The notes: a model not told the origin generated them from the sequence alone. A stretch of DNA of 7,916 nucleotides from Ignavibacteriales bacterium (GCA_020061995.1 JAGUXE010000347.1:1-7916); one strand, 5' to 3'. Counted from the stretch's first letter, positions 1 to 7,533 are shown. Made by a program: numbers and translations.

Positions 1-1
1 A

Positions 2-259
2 AATCAATTGGAAGAATCGATGTTGAATCTTCAGAATAATAAGTCAAAAGTTACAGCATACGGAGCTTCAATCGATCAGGCGCAATTGGCTTATGATATT
101 GCTCAAAAACGTTTTAACAGCGGAGTCGGTACACAACTGGAAATAGTTGACGCCATGGTTGCGCTGACCCGATCTAAAGTAAATTATTTTAACGGGATAT
201 ATGAATATTTTATCTCTTACGCAAAACTACAACAATTATTAGGAATCGAAACTTTATGA
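2..259 (+). CDS. TolC-family outer-membrane efflux protein, C-terminal fragment (5' end outside window)
   Basis: The reading frame is open from base 2 with no start needed, so this is the last 85 residues of a longer protein cut by the window edge. The TTG at 8 should not be taken as a start. The fragment shows the repeat style of the TolC/OEP family: a long helix with Ala/Gln-rich heptads, then the signature RFNSGVGTQLEIVDA, where the Gly-containing turn joins two coiled-coil helices, then a final helix ending in YAKLQQLLGI. Proteins of this family form trimeric channels through the outer membrane and periplasm and dock onto RND adaptor-pump complexes. The adaptor and the pump follow directly, and the stop codon overlaps the adaptor start (ATGA), so this is the exit duct of that system. 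The family call is confident; the substrate is unknown. Confidence 0.9.
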   Translation, partial: NQLEESMLNLQNNKSKVTAYGASIDQAQLAYDIAQKRFNSGVGTQLEIVDAMVALTRSKVNYFNGIYEYFISYAKLQQLLGIETL

Positions 260-1335
260 AATCAGAAAGTATAAATATGAAAACAAAATCATTAGTTCTT
301 CTTCTTTCAGTTATTCTGATTGGATTTATTTCTTCGACATTTATCGGATGTGCCGATTCAGAAGCAAACTCAAATAGTCCGGTTGCAAAAGAAGAGAATT
401 TTACTCTTGTGGAAGTTAGTGAACTTGTCGCAGAACCCTATATAGATTACATCTCATTAATAGGTGTTGTGAAACCCTATCAAATTGCGAATATTGCCTC
501 TGTTGAAGGGGGTAAAATAAAACAATTTAATAAATCCAAAGGGAGTTTTGTTAAAGAAGACGAAATCATCTTAGTTATTGATAATGATGTCCTCAAGGCA
601 AATCTTGATGCCGCAAAAGCTCAATACGATCTTGCTGAAATGAATTTCTCTAAACAGGAAAAAATCTATAAGGAAAATATTTCGAGTGAAATGACTTTCC
701 TTCAGAGTAAATATCAACGTGATGCTGCAAAAGCAAATTATGAATTGATAAAAGCACGTTACGACCAGACTTATATTAAAGCTCCATTTTCAGGTTATCT
801 CGATTCGAAATATTTTGAAGAGGGGGAAGTTGTTTCTCCGGGTCTTCCGATTATAACATTAATTAATTCTAATATGGTTAAAGTTTCTGCAGGTCTGCCG
901 GAAAATTTTATAGCGGAAATAAAAAACGGTAATGAATGTATTGTGAATTTTAAAGATTTGAACGACCTTAAAGTTAAATCAAGAATTTCATTCATGGGTA
1001 AATCAATTACCACTAATAACAGAACCTTGCCGATAGAAATGTTAGTTCAAAATTCAACAAATCAGATAAGACCTGAACTGAATGCAGAGGTTCAAATCCA
1101 ACGCGGAAAATATGATAAGATGATTGTTATTCCCGAGAATGTTGTTGCACGTACAGATTATGGTTATATCGCATTCGTAGCGAATGGTGATAAAGCAGAA
1201 TTGAGAAAAATCAAAATCCTTAATAGAAGAGGCAATCAAGTTGCAGTAAGTGAAGGGTTGAAAGAAGGTGAAAAATTAATTGTTGTCGGATACCAGAGTC
1301 TGGTTGACGGTGAAAATATCAAAGTGATGCGATAA
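256..1335 (+). CDS. RND efflux periplasmic adaptor (HlyD/MFP family), probable lipoprotein
   Basis: This adaptor links the inner-membrane RND pump to the outer-membrane channel. In order it has an N-terminal signal with a hydrophobic core at about residues 13-30 and a Cys at 32 (FIGC); a first lipoyl half-motif at about 76-110; an alpha-helical hairpin rich in Ala/Lys/Gln at about 112-170; the second lipoyl half at about 173-203, including the family hallmark YIKAPFSG; a beta-barrel at about 205-283; and a membrane-proximal domain to the end. At 359 residues it has normal length. Cys32 suggests a lipoprotein anchored to the inner membrane, although Phe at -3 is not the ideal lipobox residue. 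Two starts are possible. ATG 256 overlaps the upstream stop and has AGGA at 241-244. ATG 277 gives a more typical short signal, MKTKSLVL. I kept 256 because of the ATGA coupling. Substrate unknown. Confidence 0.92.
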   Translation: MKSESINMKTKSLVLLLSVILIGFISSTFIGCADSEANSNSPVAKEENFTLVEVSELVAEPYIDYISLIGVVKPYQIANIASVEGGKIKQFNKSKGSFVKEDEIILVIDNDVLKANLDAAKAQYDLAEMNFSKQEKIYKENISSEMTFLQSKYQRDAAKANYELIKARYDQTYIKAPFSGYLDSKYFEEGEVVSPGLPIITLINSNMVKVSAGLPENFIAEIKNGNECIVNFKDLNDLKVKSRISFMGKSITTNNRTLPIEMLVQNSTNQIRPELNAEVQIQRGKYDKMIVIPENVVARTDYGYIAFVANGDKAELRKIKILNRRGNQVAVSEGLKEGEKLIVVGYQSLVDGENIKVMR

Positions 1336-1336
1336 T

Positions 1337-1343
1337 AGGAAGG
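1337..1343 (+). promoter_or_regulatory. Ribosome binding site of the RND permease gene
   Basis: AGGAAGG lies 13 bases before ATG 1357 and right after the adaptor stop. The spacing is longer than ideal, but no closer in-frame start exists, and translation from 1357 gives the expected RND N-terminus with its first membrane helix. Confidence 0.55.
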
Positions 1344-1356
1344 CGCTAAATTAATT

Positions 1357-4300
1357 ATGAAAATCACAAATCTTGCAGTTGATAATCGTACAAGTATTTT
1401 CATTCTTGTTCTGATTATCGTTATACTTGGAATTTCAGCGTATGTATCATTACCGCGCGAATCAGCACCTGATGTTTCTATCCCTCTAGTTGTTATTTCT
1501 ACCCCTTATATTGGGGTTGCCCCGGAAGATATTGAGTATTTAGTTACTCAACCGATTGAAAAAGAGTTGAAAGCAATCGGTGAAGCAAAGAAAATTGAGT
1601 CTTCATCATTTGAGGGTTATTCTCTTATTCAAGTTGAATTTGAGAGCGGTTATGATATTGATGAAGCTCTTCAAAAAGTTAGAGATAAAGTTAATAAAGC
1701 CGAACCAAAACTTCCTGCGGATGCCGAGAAACCTGAGATTATAGAAATTAATATCTCGGAACTCCCCATTGTAACATTAAATATTTCAGGACCTGTCGGA
1801 TTAGTACGATTAAAGGATATTGCTGAAGATCTTAAAGATGAGATTGAACAGGTAGATGGAGTCTTAGAAGTCAAGATTAATGGAGGCATGGAAAGAGAAG
1901 TTAAAGTTGATGTTGATTTAACAAAACTTCAACACTATAATATTCGCTTTGATGACATTATAAATTCGATTTCAAATGAAAATAAAAATATTCCGGGGGG
2001 TTCAATTGACATTAATTCTTCCAGTTTTATTGTTCGTGTGCCGGGAGAGTTTAAGGAACCATACTTAATCGGTAATATTATTGTAAAATTGAAAGATGGT
2101 CAACCGATATATGTTCGTGACCTAGCAACAGTACAATATGATTTTAAGGATAGAACTTCTTATGCCAGATTAAACGGAAATGATGCAGTTGCGGTAAATA
2201 TTTCAAAACGGGTTGGTTATAATATTATCTCTATAGTTGACAAAATAAAATCAATTGTAGAAGATAGAAAAGGTGAATTGCCAAATACAATTCGAATTGA
2301 TATGACTAATGATCAATCAAAAGAGATTAAACAGCAGGTACGCGAACTTGAAAATAATATTTTTTCGGGTTTAGTACTAGTGGTTGCTGTCCTCTTCTTT
2401 TTCCTTGGTGTTAGAAATGCAATGTTTGTTGCTATTGCAATTCCCTTAAGTATGTTAATTACATTTTTTGTATTACAGGCAGTAAATATCACTTTGAATT
2501 TTGTAGTCTTATTTGCACTTATCCTTGCATTGGGTATGCTTGTGGATAATGCAATAGTAATTATTGAAAACATTTACAAATTCCTTGAAGAAGGGAAATC
2601 ATTATCTGATTCAGCAAAAGAAGCTACAGCTGAAGTCGCCTGGCCGGTAATCTCCTCAACCCTTACAACGCTTGCTGCTTTTTTCCCATTGTTGTTTTGG
2701 CCCGGAATAGTTGGTGATTTTATGTTTTACATTCCGGCTACATTGATTATTACGTTATCAGCTTCATTATTTGTTGCACTGCTGATTAATCCGGTTTTTG
2801 CTTCAAAATATATGAAGCTCGAACACCCTGATCACAAACCGACGAATTTGTTTGAAAAGATTATTCATCCTTTTAATAAAGTCACTCATTTTTTTGTCGA
2901 TTTAGCATTACCAAGAGTACTTTCTCTCTATGAAAGAACAGTTCGGTTTGCTTTGGGTCCTGTTAGAGATAAGGACCAAAGAGTTAACAAAAGGAACTGG
3001 TTTGGTGTTCTTGGAGTAATTGGTTTCTTTATTGTCGAGGGAATGCTTTCAACATTTATTCCAGAAGTATTTATGATAGTTGTAAGTCTATTCCTCGGAG
3101 TTGTTGTTGTTTGGATTTTTACAAATAACAGACTAAAATTTATTTGGGGTTCTTTATTAACTTTATTGCTGATAACTCAATTCTATGGTCTGCTTGAACA
3201 TGGAACAGAGTTTTTCCCTGATACTCAACCTGCCACCATCTACATTAATTTTGAAACCCCGACAGGGACAAATGTAGATGCATCGAATAAAATATCATCA
3301 ATTATTGAAGAAAGATTAATAAAAGCTAAGTATCGTGATGTTAAGGATGTTCTTGTTGTTGTCGGGGCTTCTAATAATCCATTTGATGCAGGTTCTTCAA
3401 CCCCAAATAAGGGGAGTGTAACCGTCCAATTTACTGATTATGAAGATAGACTGCAGAGTAGTTCAATTACAACGGATCAGATCCGTGATCTTATCTCGGC
3501 TCTTCCCGGCGTCGATATAAGGGTAAAAAAGCAGGATATGGGACCACCTGTTGGACTTCCGGTCTCAATCCAAATAAGCGGCGATGATTATGATAAACTT
3601 GGTGAATTAAGTAAACAAATAGTGGCTGAAATTGAAGATGTTCCGGGACTTGTTGATCTCGAGAGTAATTTTGATTCAGGTAAACCTGAAATTAGAGTTA
3701 TAATTAATCGGGAAAAAGCTGCACTATATGGATTAAGTACCGGTTTGATAGCAAATAGTGTTAGAACGGCGATTAACGGTGCCGTCGCGTCAAAGTACCG
3801 TGTTGATGAAGATGAATATGATATTACAGTTCGTTTGCAAAAAGATCAAAGAGAATCTTCAGATGCAATAAAAAATCTTCGTATCATTTATAACAATGAT
3901 AAAGGTACTACTCTTAGTGTCCCGCTTATAAGCGTTGCTGAAATATCCTATGATAAAGGACCGGGTGCAATTAGAAGGAAAAATCTTCAAAGAATGATTA
4001 CTGTTTCGGGTGATGCCGGTGAAGGTTCTAATGGTAATGAGGTACTTGCAAAAGTTAAAGAGAAATTAAATAAATTTCAGTTACCGCAAGGTTACACCCT
4101 GAGTTTTGCCGGTCAAGATGAAGAACAAGCTAAAGCAAGTGCATTTCTCGGTAAGGCATTTCTGATAGCACTATTACTTATTTTCTTGATTCTGGTGATT
4201 CAATTTAATTCACTCAGCCAACCATTGATTATTTTATCCGCAGTTATCATCTCATTAGTTGGTGTATTTATCGGTCTAATTGTTTTTGCAATGCCGTTTG

Positions 4301-4728
4301 GAATAATAATGACCGGAATTGGAGTTATCAGTCTTGCCGGAGTAGTTGTGAATAATAACATTGTTTTAATTGATTATACAAATCAATTAAGGAAGCGCGG
4401 TTATACACGTCGGGAGGCTATTGTTAATGCAGGAATCAGACGTTTTAGACCTGTTACTTTAACGGCTATTACTACGGTTCTGGGGCTTATACCGTTATCA
4501 TTTGGATTAGGTTTTGACATCTATACTTTTGAATTTTCAGCTGGAGGAGAGAGTGCAGAATTCTGGAAATCTATGGGAATATCGGTTATTTTTGGATTAA
4601 CATTTGCAACATTTCTCACTTTAGTGATTGTTCCTGTTATTTATTCCACATTAGATGATGTACCGATTGCAATTCGCCAATTAAAAGATTATTTGGTAGA
4701 AGCAATAAAACGACTATTTAAGAAATAA
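1357..4728 (+). CDS. RND-family efflux permease (AcrB/ACR_tran superfamily), inner-membrane pump
   Basis: This is the proton-driven pump of the tripartite exporter. The N-terminus (short cytoplasmic tail, TM1 about residues 12-31, then LPRESAPDV) is typical. A first periplasmic half follows (about 32-333), then a TM2-TM6 block (about 335-480) with the TM4 motif GMLVDNAIVIIENI at 393-406. The second periplasmic half starts after GTEFFPD (616-622), and the last TM block lies at about 930-1100 with the TM10 motif GVVVNNNIVLIDY at 995-1007. The residue equivalent to AcrB Asp407 is kept (D397), but those at Asp408 and Lys940 are Asn (N398, N999). At 1123 residues it is longer than AcrB (1049). The excess lies mainly at about 535-612, which has three hydrophobic stretches instead of one, plus a small insert at about 1052-1070. 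The motifs lack the metal-exporter (CzcA) form and fit the drug/amphiphile-type branch. Adaptor and channel genes lie immediately upstream. Substrate cannot be assigned. Confidence 0.95.
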   Translation: MKITNLAVDNRTSIFILVLIIVILGISAYVSLPRESAPDVSIPLVVISTPYIGVAPEDIEYLVTQPIEKELKAIGEAKKIESSSFEGYSLIQVEFESGYDIDEALQKVRDKVNKAEPKLPADAEKPEIIEINISELPIVTLNISGPVGLVRLKDIAEDLKDEIEQVDGVLEVKINGGMEREVKVDVDLTKLQHYNIRFDDIINSISNENKNIPGGSIDINSSSFIVRVPGEFKEPYLIGNIIVKLKDGQPIYVRDLATVQYDFKDRTSYARLNGNDAVAVNISKRVGYNIISIVDKIKSIVEDRKGELPNTIRIDMTNDQSKEIKQQVRELENNIFSGLVLVVAVLFFFLGVRNAMFVAIAIPLSMLITFFVLQAVNITLNFVVLFALILALGMLVDNAIVIIENIYKFLEEGKSLSDSAKEATAEVAWPVISSTLTTLAAFFPLLFWPGIVGDFMFYIPATLIITLSASLFVALLINPVFASKYMKLEHPDHKPTNLFEKIIHPFNKVTHFFVDLALPRVLSLYERTVRFALGPVRDKDQRVNKRNWFGVLGVIGFFIVEGMLSTFIPEVFMIVVSLFLGVVVVWIFTNNRLKFIWGSLLTLLLITQFYGLLEHGTEFFPDTQPATIYINFETPTGTNVDASNKISSIIEERLIKAKYRDVKDVLVVVGASNNPFDAGSSTPNKGSVTVQFTDYEDRLQSSSITTDQIRDLISALPGVDIRVKKQDMGPPVGLPVSIQISGDDYDKLGELSKQIVAEIEDVPGLVDLESNFDSGKPEIRVIINREKAALYGLSTGLIANSVRTAINGAVASKYRVDEDEYDITVRLQKDQRESSDAIKNLRIIYNNDKGTTLSVPLISVAEISYDKGPGAIRRKNLQRMITVSGDAGEGSNGNEVLAKVKEKLNKFQLPQGYTLSFAGQDEEQAKASAFLGKAFLIALLLIFLILVIQFNSLSQPLIILSAVIISLVGVFIGLIVFAMPFGIIMTGIGVISLAGVVVNNNIVLIDYTNQLRKRGYTRREAIVNAGIRRFRPVTLTAITTVLGLIPLSFGLGFDIYTFEFSAGGESAEFWKSMGISVIFGLTFATFLTLVIVPVIYSTLDDVPIAIRQLKDYLVEAIKRLFKK

Positions 4729-4733
4729 TCTTC

Positions 4734-4794
4734 TTTTTGTGAGGTTGTCTTATGGTAAGCAGACAGATGCTTATAAAGACAACCTCATCAAAAA
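4734..4794 (+). terminator. Long stem-loop after the efflux operon; possible transcript end, no U-tract
   Basis: A perfect 12-base inverted repeat (4740-4751 TGAGGTTGTCTT with 4776-4787 AAGACAACCTCA) starts 11 bases after the permease stop. Outside it, TTTTT (4734-4738) can pair with AAAAA (4790-4794) across a G-T pair and a bulged C. Inside it, TAAGCA (4756-4761) pairs with TGCTTA (4768-4773) around a six-base loop, with a small internal loop between the stems. The position fits an operon end, but neither strand shows the run of U expected of a classical intrinsic terminator. It could also be an RNA-stabilising 3' hairpin or one copy of a dispersed palindromic repeat. Confidence 0.45.
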
Positions 4795-4826
4795 CTATTC
4801 TGATAAAAGAATAAAATTTATTAATT

Positions 4827-4835
4827 TGGTATAGT
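4827..4835 (+). promoter_or_regulatory. Candidate extended -10 promoter for the YdcF-like gene and downstream cluster
   Basis: TGGTATAGT matches the extended -10 pattern TGn-TATAnT. It lies 18 bases before ATG 4854 and would give a short leader of about a dozen bases. No convincing -35 element is visible at the right distance, and such AT-rich words arise easily by chance here. The location, after the stem-loop and in the only sizeable intergenic gap, is the main support. Confidence 0.3.
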
Positions 4836-4853
4836 TCTTTAGAAAATTGTTAA

Positions 4854-5894
4854 ATGTTAAAATCAAAAAAGAAAAATACTTCCAACACAAATCGCAATCA
4901 ATTTGCAATCATTTCTTTTTTATCTTTCCTTTCGTTGGGATTACTAATTTTTATTAAATATAAAAATCAAAACCTTTCCATATCTGAAATTAATTTCCTA
5001 TATCTTGGCAACTTATTAAATGTCTTTTCATATTTGGCTCTATTAGTAGGAGTGGCATTCCTATATTTCAGGAGGATTAAGGTATTCGTCGAAACAAATA
5101 AAAGAGTGATGTTTTTTTTATGGCTCTCATTGATTATGTTGATATTAGCCTGGGTAGTTGCGCAACATCAGATCCCTTTTCCGGATTTTTACTTTTTAAA
5201 ACAGTCGGTTAAGAAAATATTTTTAACCTTATTTTATGTAGTCTCATACTTTAGCTTATTGGCAATTACTGTTTATGTATGGTTGCGAGTGCTTGATCAC
5301 AAATCAGCATTAATAATTAGGACTTTGTTAAATTCAGCACTTATATTTTTAATATTGTTTGGATTCTCGTTTATTTACATTCAAAAAAACTACGATTATA
5401 TGTTTTTGAAAAAAGATTCGAGTGAAACTGTAGCAGTTGTTTTGGGGGCTGCAGTTTGGTCTGATAATAAACCCAGCACAAGTCTGAAAGCTCGAGTAAA
5501 AAAGGGGATTGATTTATACAAGGATAAAAAAATAGACAAAATTCAACTTACGGGAGGAAATGCTCCGGGCGAACTTTCTGAAGCGGAAGTTGCATTTAAT
5601 TATATTAAACAGTTTAATGTAAATCTAAATGATGTCTATATCGAAAATAAAACAACTTCGACTGCCGAGCAGATTCGATTTATTAAAAATGAATTAATTA
5701 CACAAAAAAAATATCGGAATATTGTCGTTATTTCTAACAACTATCATCTCAGCCGTATTTATCAAATGAGCCTATTTTATAATGTAGATATAAAATTAAT
5801 TCCGGCTGACATGAAATTGAACTGGGATAATTCACTTTATTACAAAGTTAGGGAAGCAACAGCACTTTTAATATTTTGGTTTTTTGCAATCTAA
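4854..5894 (+). CDS. Membrane-anchored YdcF/SanA/ElyC-type protein (DUF218 domain)
   Basis: The 346-residue protein has two parts. Residues 17-175 contain about five hydrophobic segments (near 17-35, 48-71, 85-104, 121-145 and 153-176). Residues 192-335 form a DUF218 domain with its known motifs: VAVVLGAAVW (193-202), PSTSL (207-211) with R214, TGG (233-235), SEAE (242-245), the TTSTAEQ segment (267-273) and NYHLSR (296-301). The Lys-rich N-terminus and the basic loop at 73-84 fit an N-inside topology, which puts the domain in the periplasm. SanA and ElyC of E. coli, in the same family, affect envelope integrity and peptidoglycan or enterobacterial common antigen metabolism; the chemistry is not firmly known, so I assign no reaction. 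A short hydrophobic tail (335-346) ends the protein. ATG 4854 lacks a strong Shine-Dalgarno sequence (only AGAAAA). The leucine dehydrogenase gene starts 15 bases after the stop. Confidence 0.85.
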   Translation: MLKSKKKNTSNTNRNQFAIISFLSFLSLGLLIFIKYKNQNLSISEINFLYLGNLLNVFSYLALLVGVAFLYFRRIKVFVETNKRVMFFLWLSLIMLILAWVVAQHQIPFPDFYFLKQSVKKIFLTLFYVVSYFSLLAITVYVWLRVLDHKSALIIRTLLNSALIFLILFGFSFIYIQKNYDYMFLKKDSSETVAVVLGAAVWSDNKPSTSLKARVKKGIDLYKDKKIDKIQLTGGNAPGELSEAEVAFNYIKQFNVNLNDVYIENKTTSTAEQIRFIKNELITQKKYRNIVVISNNYHLSRIYQMSLFYNVDIKLIPADMKLNWDNSLYYKVREATALLIFWFFAI

Positions 5895-5897
5895 AAA

Positions 5898-5903
5898 AGG
5901 AGA
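5898..5903 (+). promoter_or_regulatory. Strong ribosome binding site of the leucine dehydrogenase gene
   Basis: AGGAGA ends six bases before ATG 5910, inside the 15-base gap after the YdcF-like gene. It fixes the start at 5910 and is the clearest Shine-Dalgarno sequence in the window, which suggests efficient translation of this gene. Confidence 0.75.
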
Positions 5904-5909
5904 AACAAT

Positions 5910-7022
5910 ATGGCAATTTTTGAAATATTTGCAGATTATAATCATGAACAAGTAGTTTTTTGTCAGGATAAAGAATCGGGACTTAAAGCTATTATCGCTA
6001 TACATAGTACAGCGCTAGGCCCATCTTTAGGTGGAACAAGAATGTGGCAATATGCAAACGATGAAGATGCACTTATAGATGCACTTCGACTATCTAAAGG
6101 TATGACCTATAAGGCAGCTGTCGCAGGGTTAAATTTGGGTGGCGGTAAAGCTGTTATTATTGGTGATGCTTCAAAACAAAAAAATGAATTATTATTCAGA
6201 ACATTCGGAAAATTTGTTGAAGGGCTCGCCGGAAGATATATTACGGCAGAAGATGTCGGTACGAGTGTAAAAGATATGGAATATGTAAGAATGGAGACTA
6301 CCTATGTAACTGGGATTTCGCAATCAATTGGTGGTTCAGGTGACCCCTCACCTGTTACCGGATATGGTGTTTATGTCGGAATGAAAGCTTGTGCGAATGA
6401 GTTATGGGGAAATGATTCATTGAAGAATAAAAAAATTGTTGTGCAGGGTGCAGGGAAAGTTGCTAGTTATCTCTGCGAGCATCTTGAGAGTGAATCTGCT
6501 GAATTGTATATCTGCGATATCAATGAAGATCGAATTAAAGAGCTTTCATCAAAAGTTAAAGCAACCGTAATTAAACCTGAGGAAGTTTTTGATATCGATG
6601 CTGACATATTTTCACCAAATGCATTAGGTGCAATAATAAATGATGAAACTATCGATAAAATTAAAGCGCCGATAATTGCGGGTGGTGCCAATAATCAATT
6701 GAAAGATGAAAAGAAGCACGGTAAAATGTTAGTGGATAAAGGAATCTTGTATGCTCCTGATTATGTAATTAATGCAGGTGGATTAATAAATGTTGCTAAT
6801 GAACTGGAAGGATATATCAGAGACCGTGCATTAGCACAAGCAGAAAACATCTATACTGTTTTGAAAAATGTTTTTGCTACCTCAAAGAATGAAAATATTC
6901 CTACATATGAAGCATCTAACAAGTTAGCTGAACAGCGAATTGAACAAGTTAGCAGAATTAATGGAATTTATTCGGGTAAATCAGAGTTTGCCGGGAAGTT
7001 TAATCATTTTTTTAGAAGATAA
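5910..7022 (+). CDS. ldh: Leucine dehydrogenase (Glu/Leu/Phe/Val dehydrogenase family), EC 1.4.1.9
   Basis: This cytoplasmic enzyme would catalyse reversible NAD-dependent oxidative deamination of leucine and other branched-chain amino acids to 2-oxo acids plus ammonia. The 370-residue length and the start (IFEIFADYNHEQVVFCQD) match Bacillus-type leucine dehydrogenase closely. Family residues visible are LGG (40-42), K68 in GMTYK, the catalytic K80 in LGGGK, TAEDVGT with D115, and GDPSPVT (144-150). The C-terminal half is a Rossmann fold with QGAGKVA (179-185) and an acidic D203 at the end of the second strand, as expected for NAD rather than NADP. NAGGLINVANE (288-298) closes the active site. 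The Leu at 292 replaces the Val seen in the Bacillus pocket, so substrate preference among Leu, Val and Ile is less certain than the reaction type. Glutamate dehydrogenase is unlikely given length and motifs. It is probably co-transcribed with the genes on both sides. Confidence 0.92.
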   Translation: MAIFEIFADYNHEQVVFCQDKESGLKAIIAIHSTALGPSLGGTRMWQYANDEDALIDALRLSKGMTYKAAVAGLNLGGGKAVIIGDASKQKNELLFRTFGKFVEGLAGRYITAEDVGTSVKDMEYVRMETTYVTGISQSIGGSGDPSPVTGYGVYVGMKACANELWGNDSLKNKKIVVQGAGKVASYLCEHLESESAELYICDINEDRIKELSSKVKATVIKPEEVFDIDADIFSPNALGAIINDETIDKIKAPIIAGGANNQLKDEKKHGKMLVDKGILYAPDYVINAGGLINVANELEGYIRDRALAQAENIYTVLKNVFATSKNENIPTYEASNKLAEQRIEQVSRINGIYSGKSEFAGKFNHFFRR

Positions 7023-7053
7023 ATTGCAAATATTTTAAGTGAGATAAATATTA

Positions 7054-7533
7054 ATGAAACAAAGATTAGGAAGAAGAATTGTTCGCGAAAAAGTTCTTCA
7101 GATTTTATATGCTTATGAAGTGAATCGAGATGGTCTAGAAGCACTAATTGATGGTGTTATGGCTGATGTTGAAAGCATTGATGACCGTGAATTTGCCCGT
7201 TCGATTATTGATAAAGCTATTATCCATAGTCCTGAGTTTGATGAAGAAATTAAACAGCGTGTTAATAATTGGGAATTCAATAGGATTGCACTCATCGACA
7301 GAATTTTAATCAGAATGGGGATGTGTGAGTTGCTCTATTTTCCTGATATACCTCCCAAAGTAACAATTAATGAAGCTATTGAGATCGCCAAGAATTTCAG
7401 TACAGCTAGCAGCGGTAAATTTATCAATGGTGTCCTCGATAATTATTTGGATAATCTAAAGGAGACTAATCAATTGAATAAAAAAGGAAGAGGCTTAATC
7501 GAAGAAACGATATCAAAGAATGATCTAGATTAA
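7054..7533 (+). CDS. nusB: Transcription antitermination factor NusB
   Basis: NusB pairs with NusE (ribosomal protein S10), binds boxA RNA and promotes antitermination in rRNA operons. The all-helical fold is recognised from GRRIVREKVLQILYAYE (6-22), the basic RNA-binding N-terminal helix; the central NWEFNRIALIDRILIRMGMCELL (72-94); and the C-terminal DIPPKVTINEAIEIAKNF (98-115) with GKFINGVLDN (121-130). These are the standard conserved blocks in order. At 159 residues it is slightly long, owing to a charged tail after about 137 that is not part of the core fold. ATG 7054 has a modest AAGTGAG (7037-7043) ten bases upstream, and no other start keeps the conserved RRxxRE helix. It lies 31 bases after the leucine dehydrogenase gene, and its stop shares a base with the following transporter start. 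Confidence 0.95.
   Translation: MKQRLGRRIVREKVLQILYAYEVNRDGLEALIDGVMADVESIDDREFARSIIDKAIIHSPEFDEEIKQRVNNWEFNRIALIDRILIRMGMCELLYFPDIPPKVTINEAIEIAKNFSTASSGKFINGVLDNYLDNLKETNQLNKKGRGLIEETISKNDLD

Noticed and set aside
8..10. TTG at 8 as a real start giving an 83-residue protein
   Set aside because: The frame is open to the window edge and the product is plainly the C-terminal end of a TolC-family protein, so it is a truncation by the window, not a small gene.
795..1239. Minus-strand open frames inside the adaptor gene
   Set aside because: They lie opposite a well-conserved HlyD-family gene, have no recognisable domain and no separate ribosome binding site; they are shadows of the real gene.
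1671..2573. Minus-strand open frames inside the RND permease gene
   Set aside because: The plus-strand frame carries continuous family motifs here, and the opposite-strand products match nothing I recognise.
4729..4853. Small RNA or riboswitch in the intergenic gap
   Set aside because: Only one stem-loop is present, with no conserved aptamer pattern I recognise, and the remaining sequence is simple AT-rich DNA.
7029..7052. AATATTT/AAATATT inverted repeat around the nusB ribosome binding site
   Set aside because: A seven-base stem made only of A-T pairs is weak and expected by chance in DNA this AT-rich; I do not call it a regulatory hairpin.
6467..7295. Minus-strand open frames inside the leucine dehydrogenase and nusB genes
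   Set aside because: Both overlap highly conserved coding sequence and lack start signals; a moxR- or regulator-like reading is not supported.
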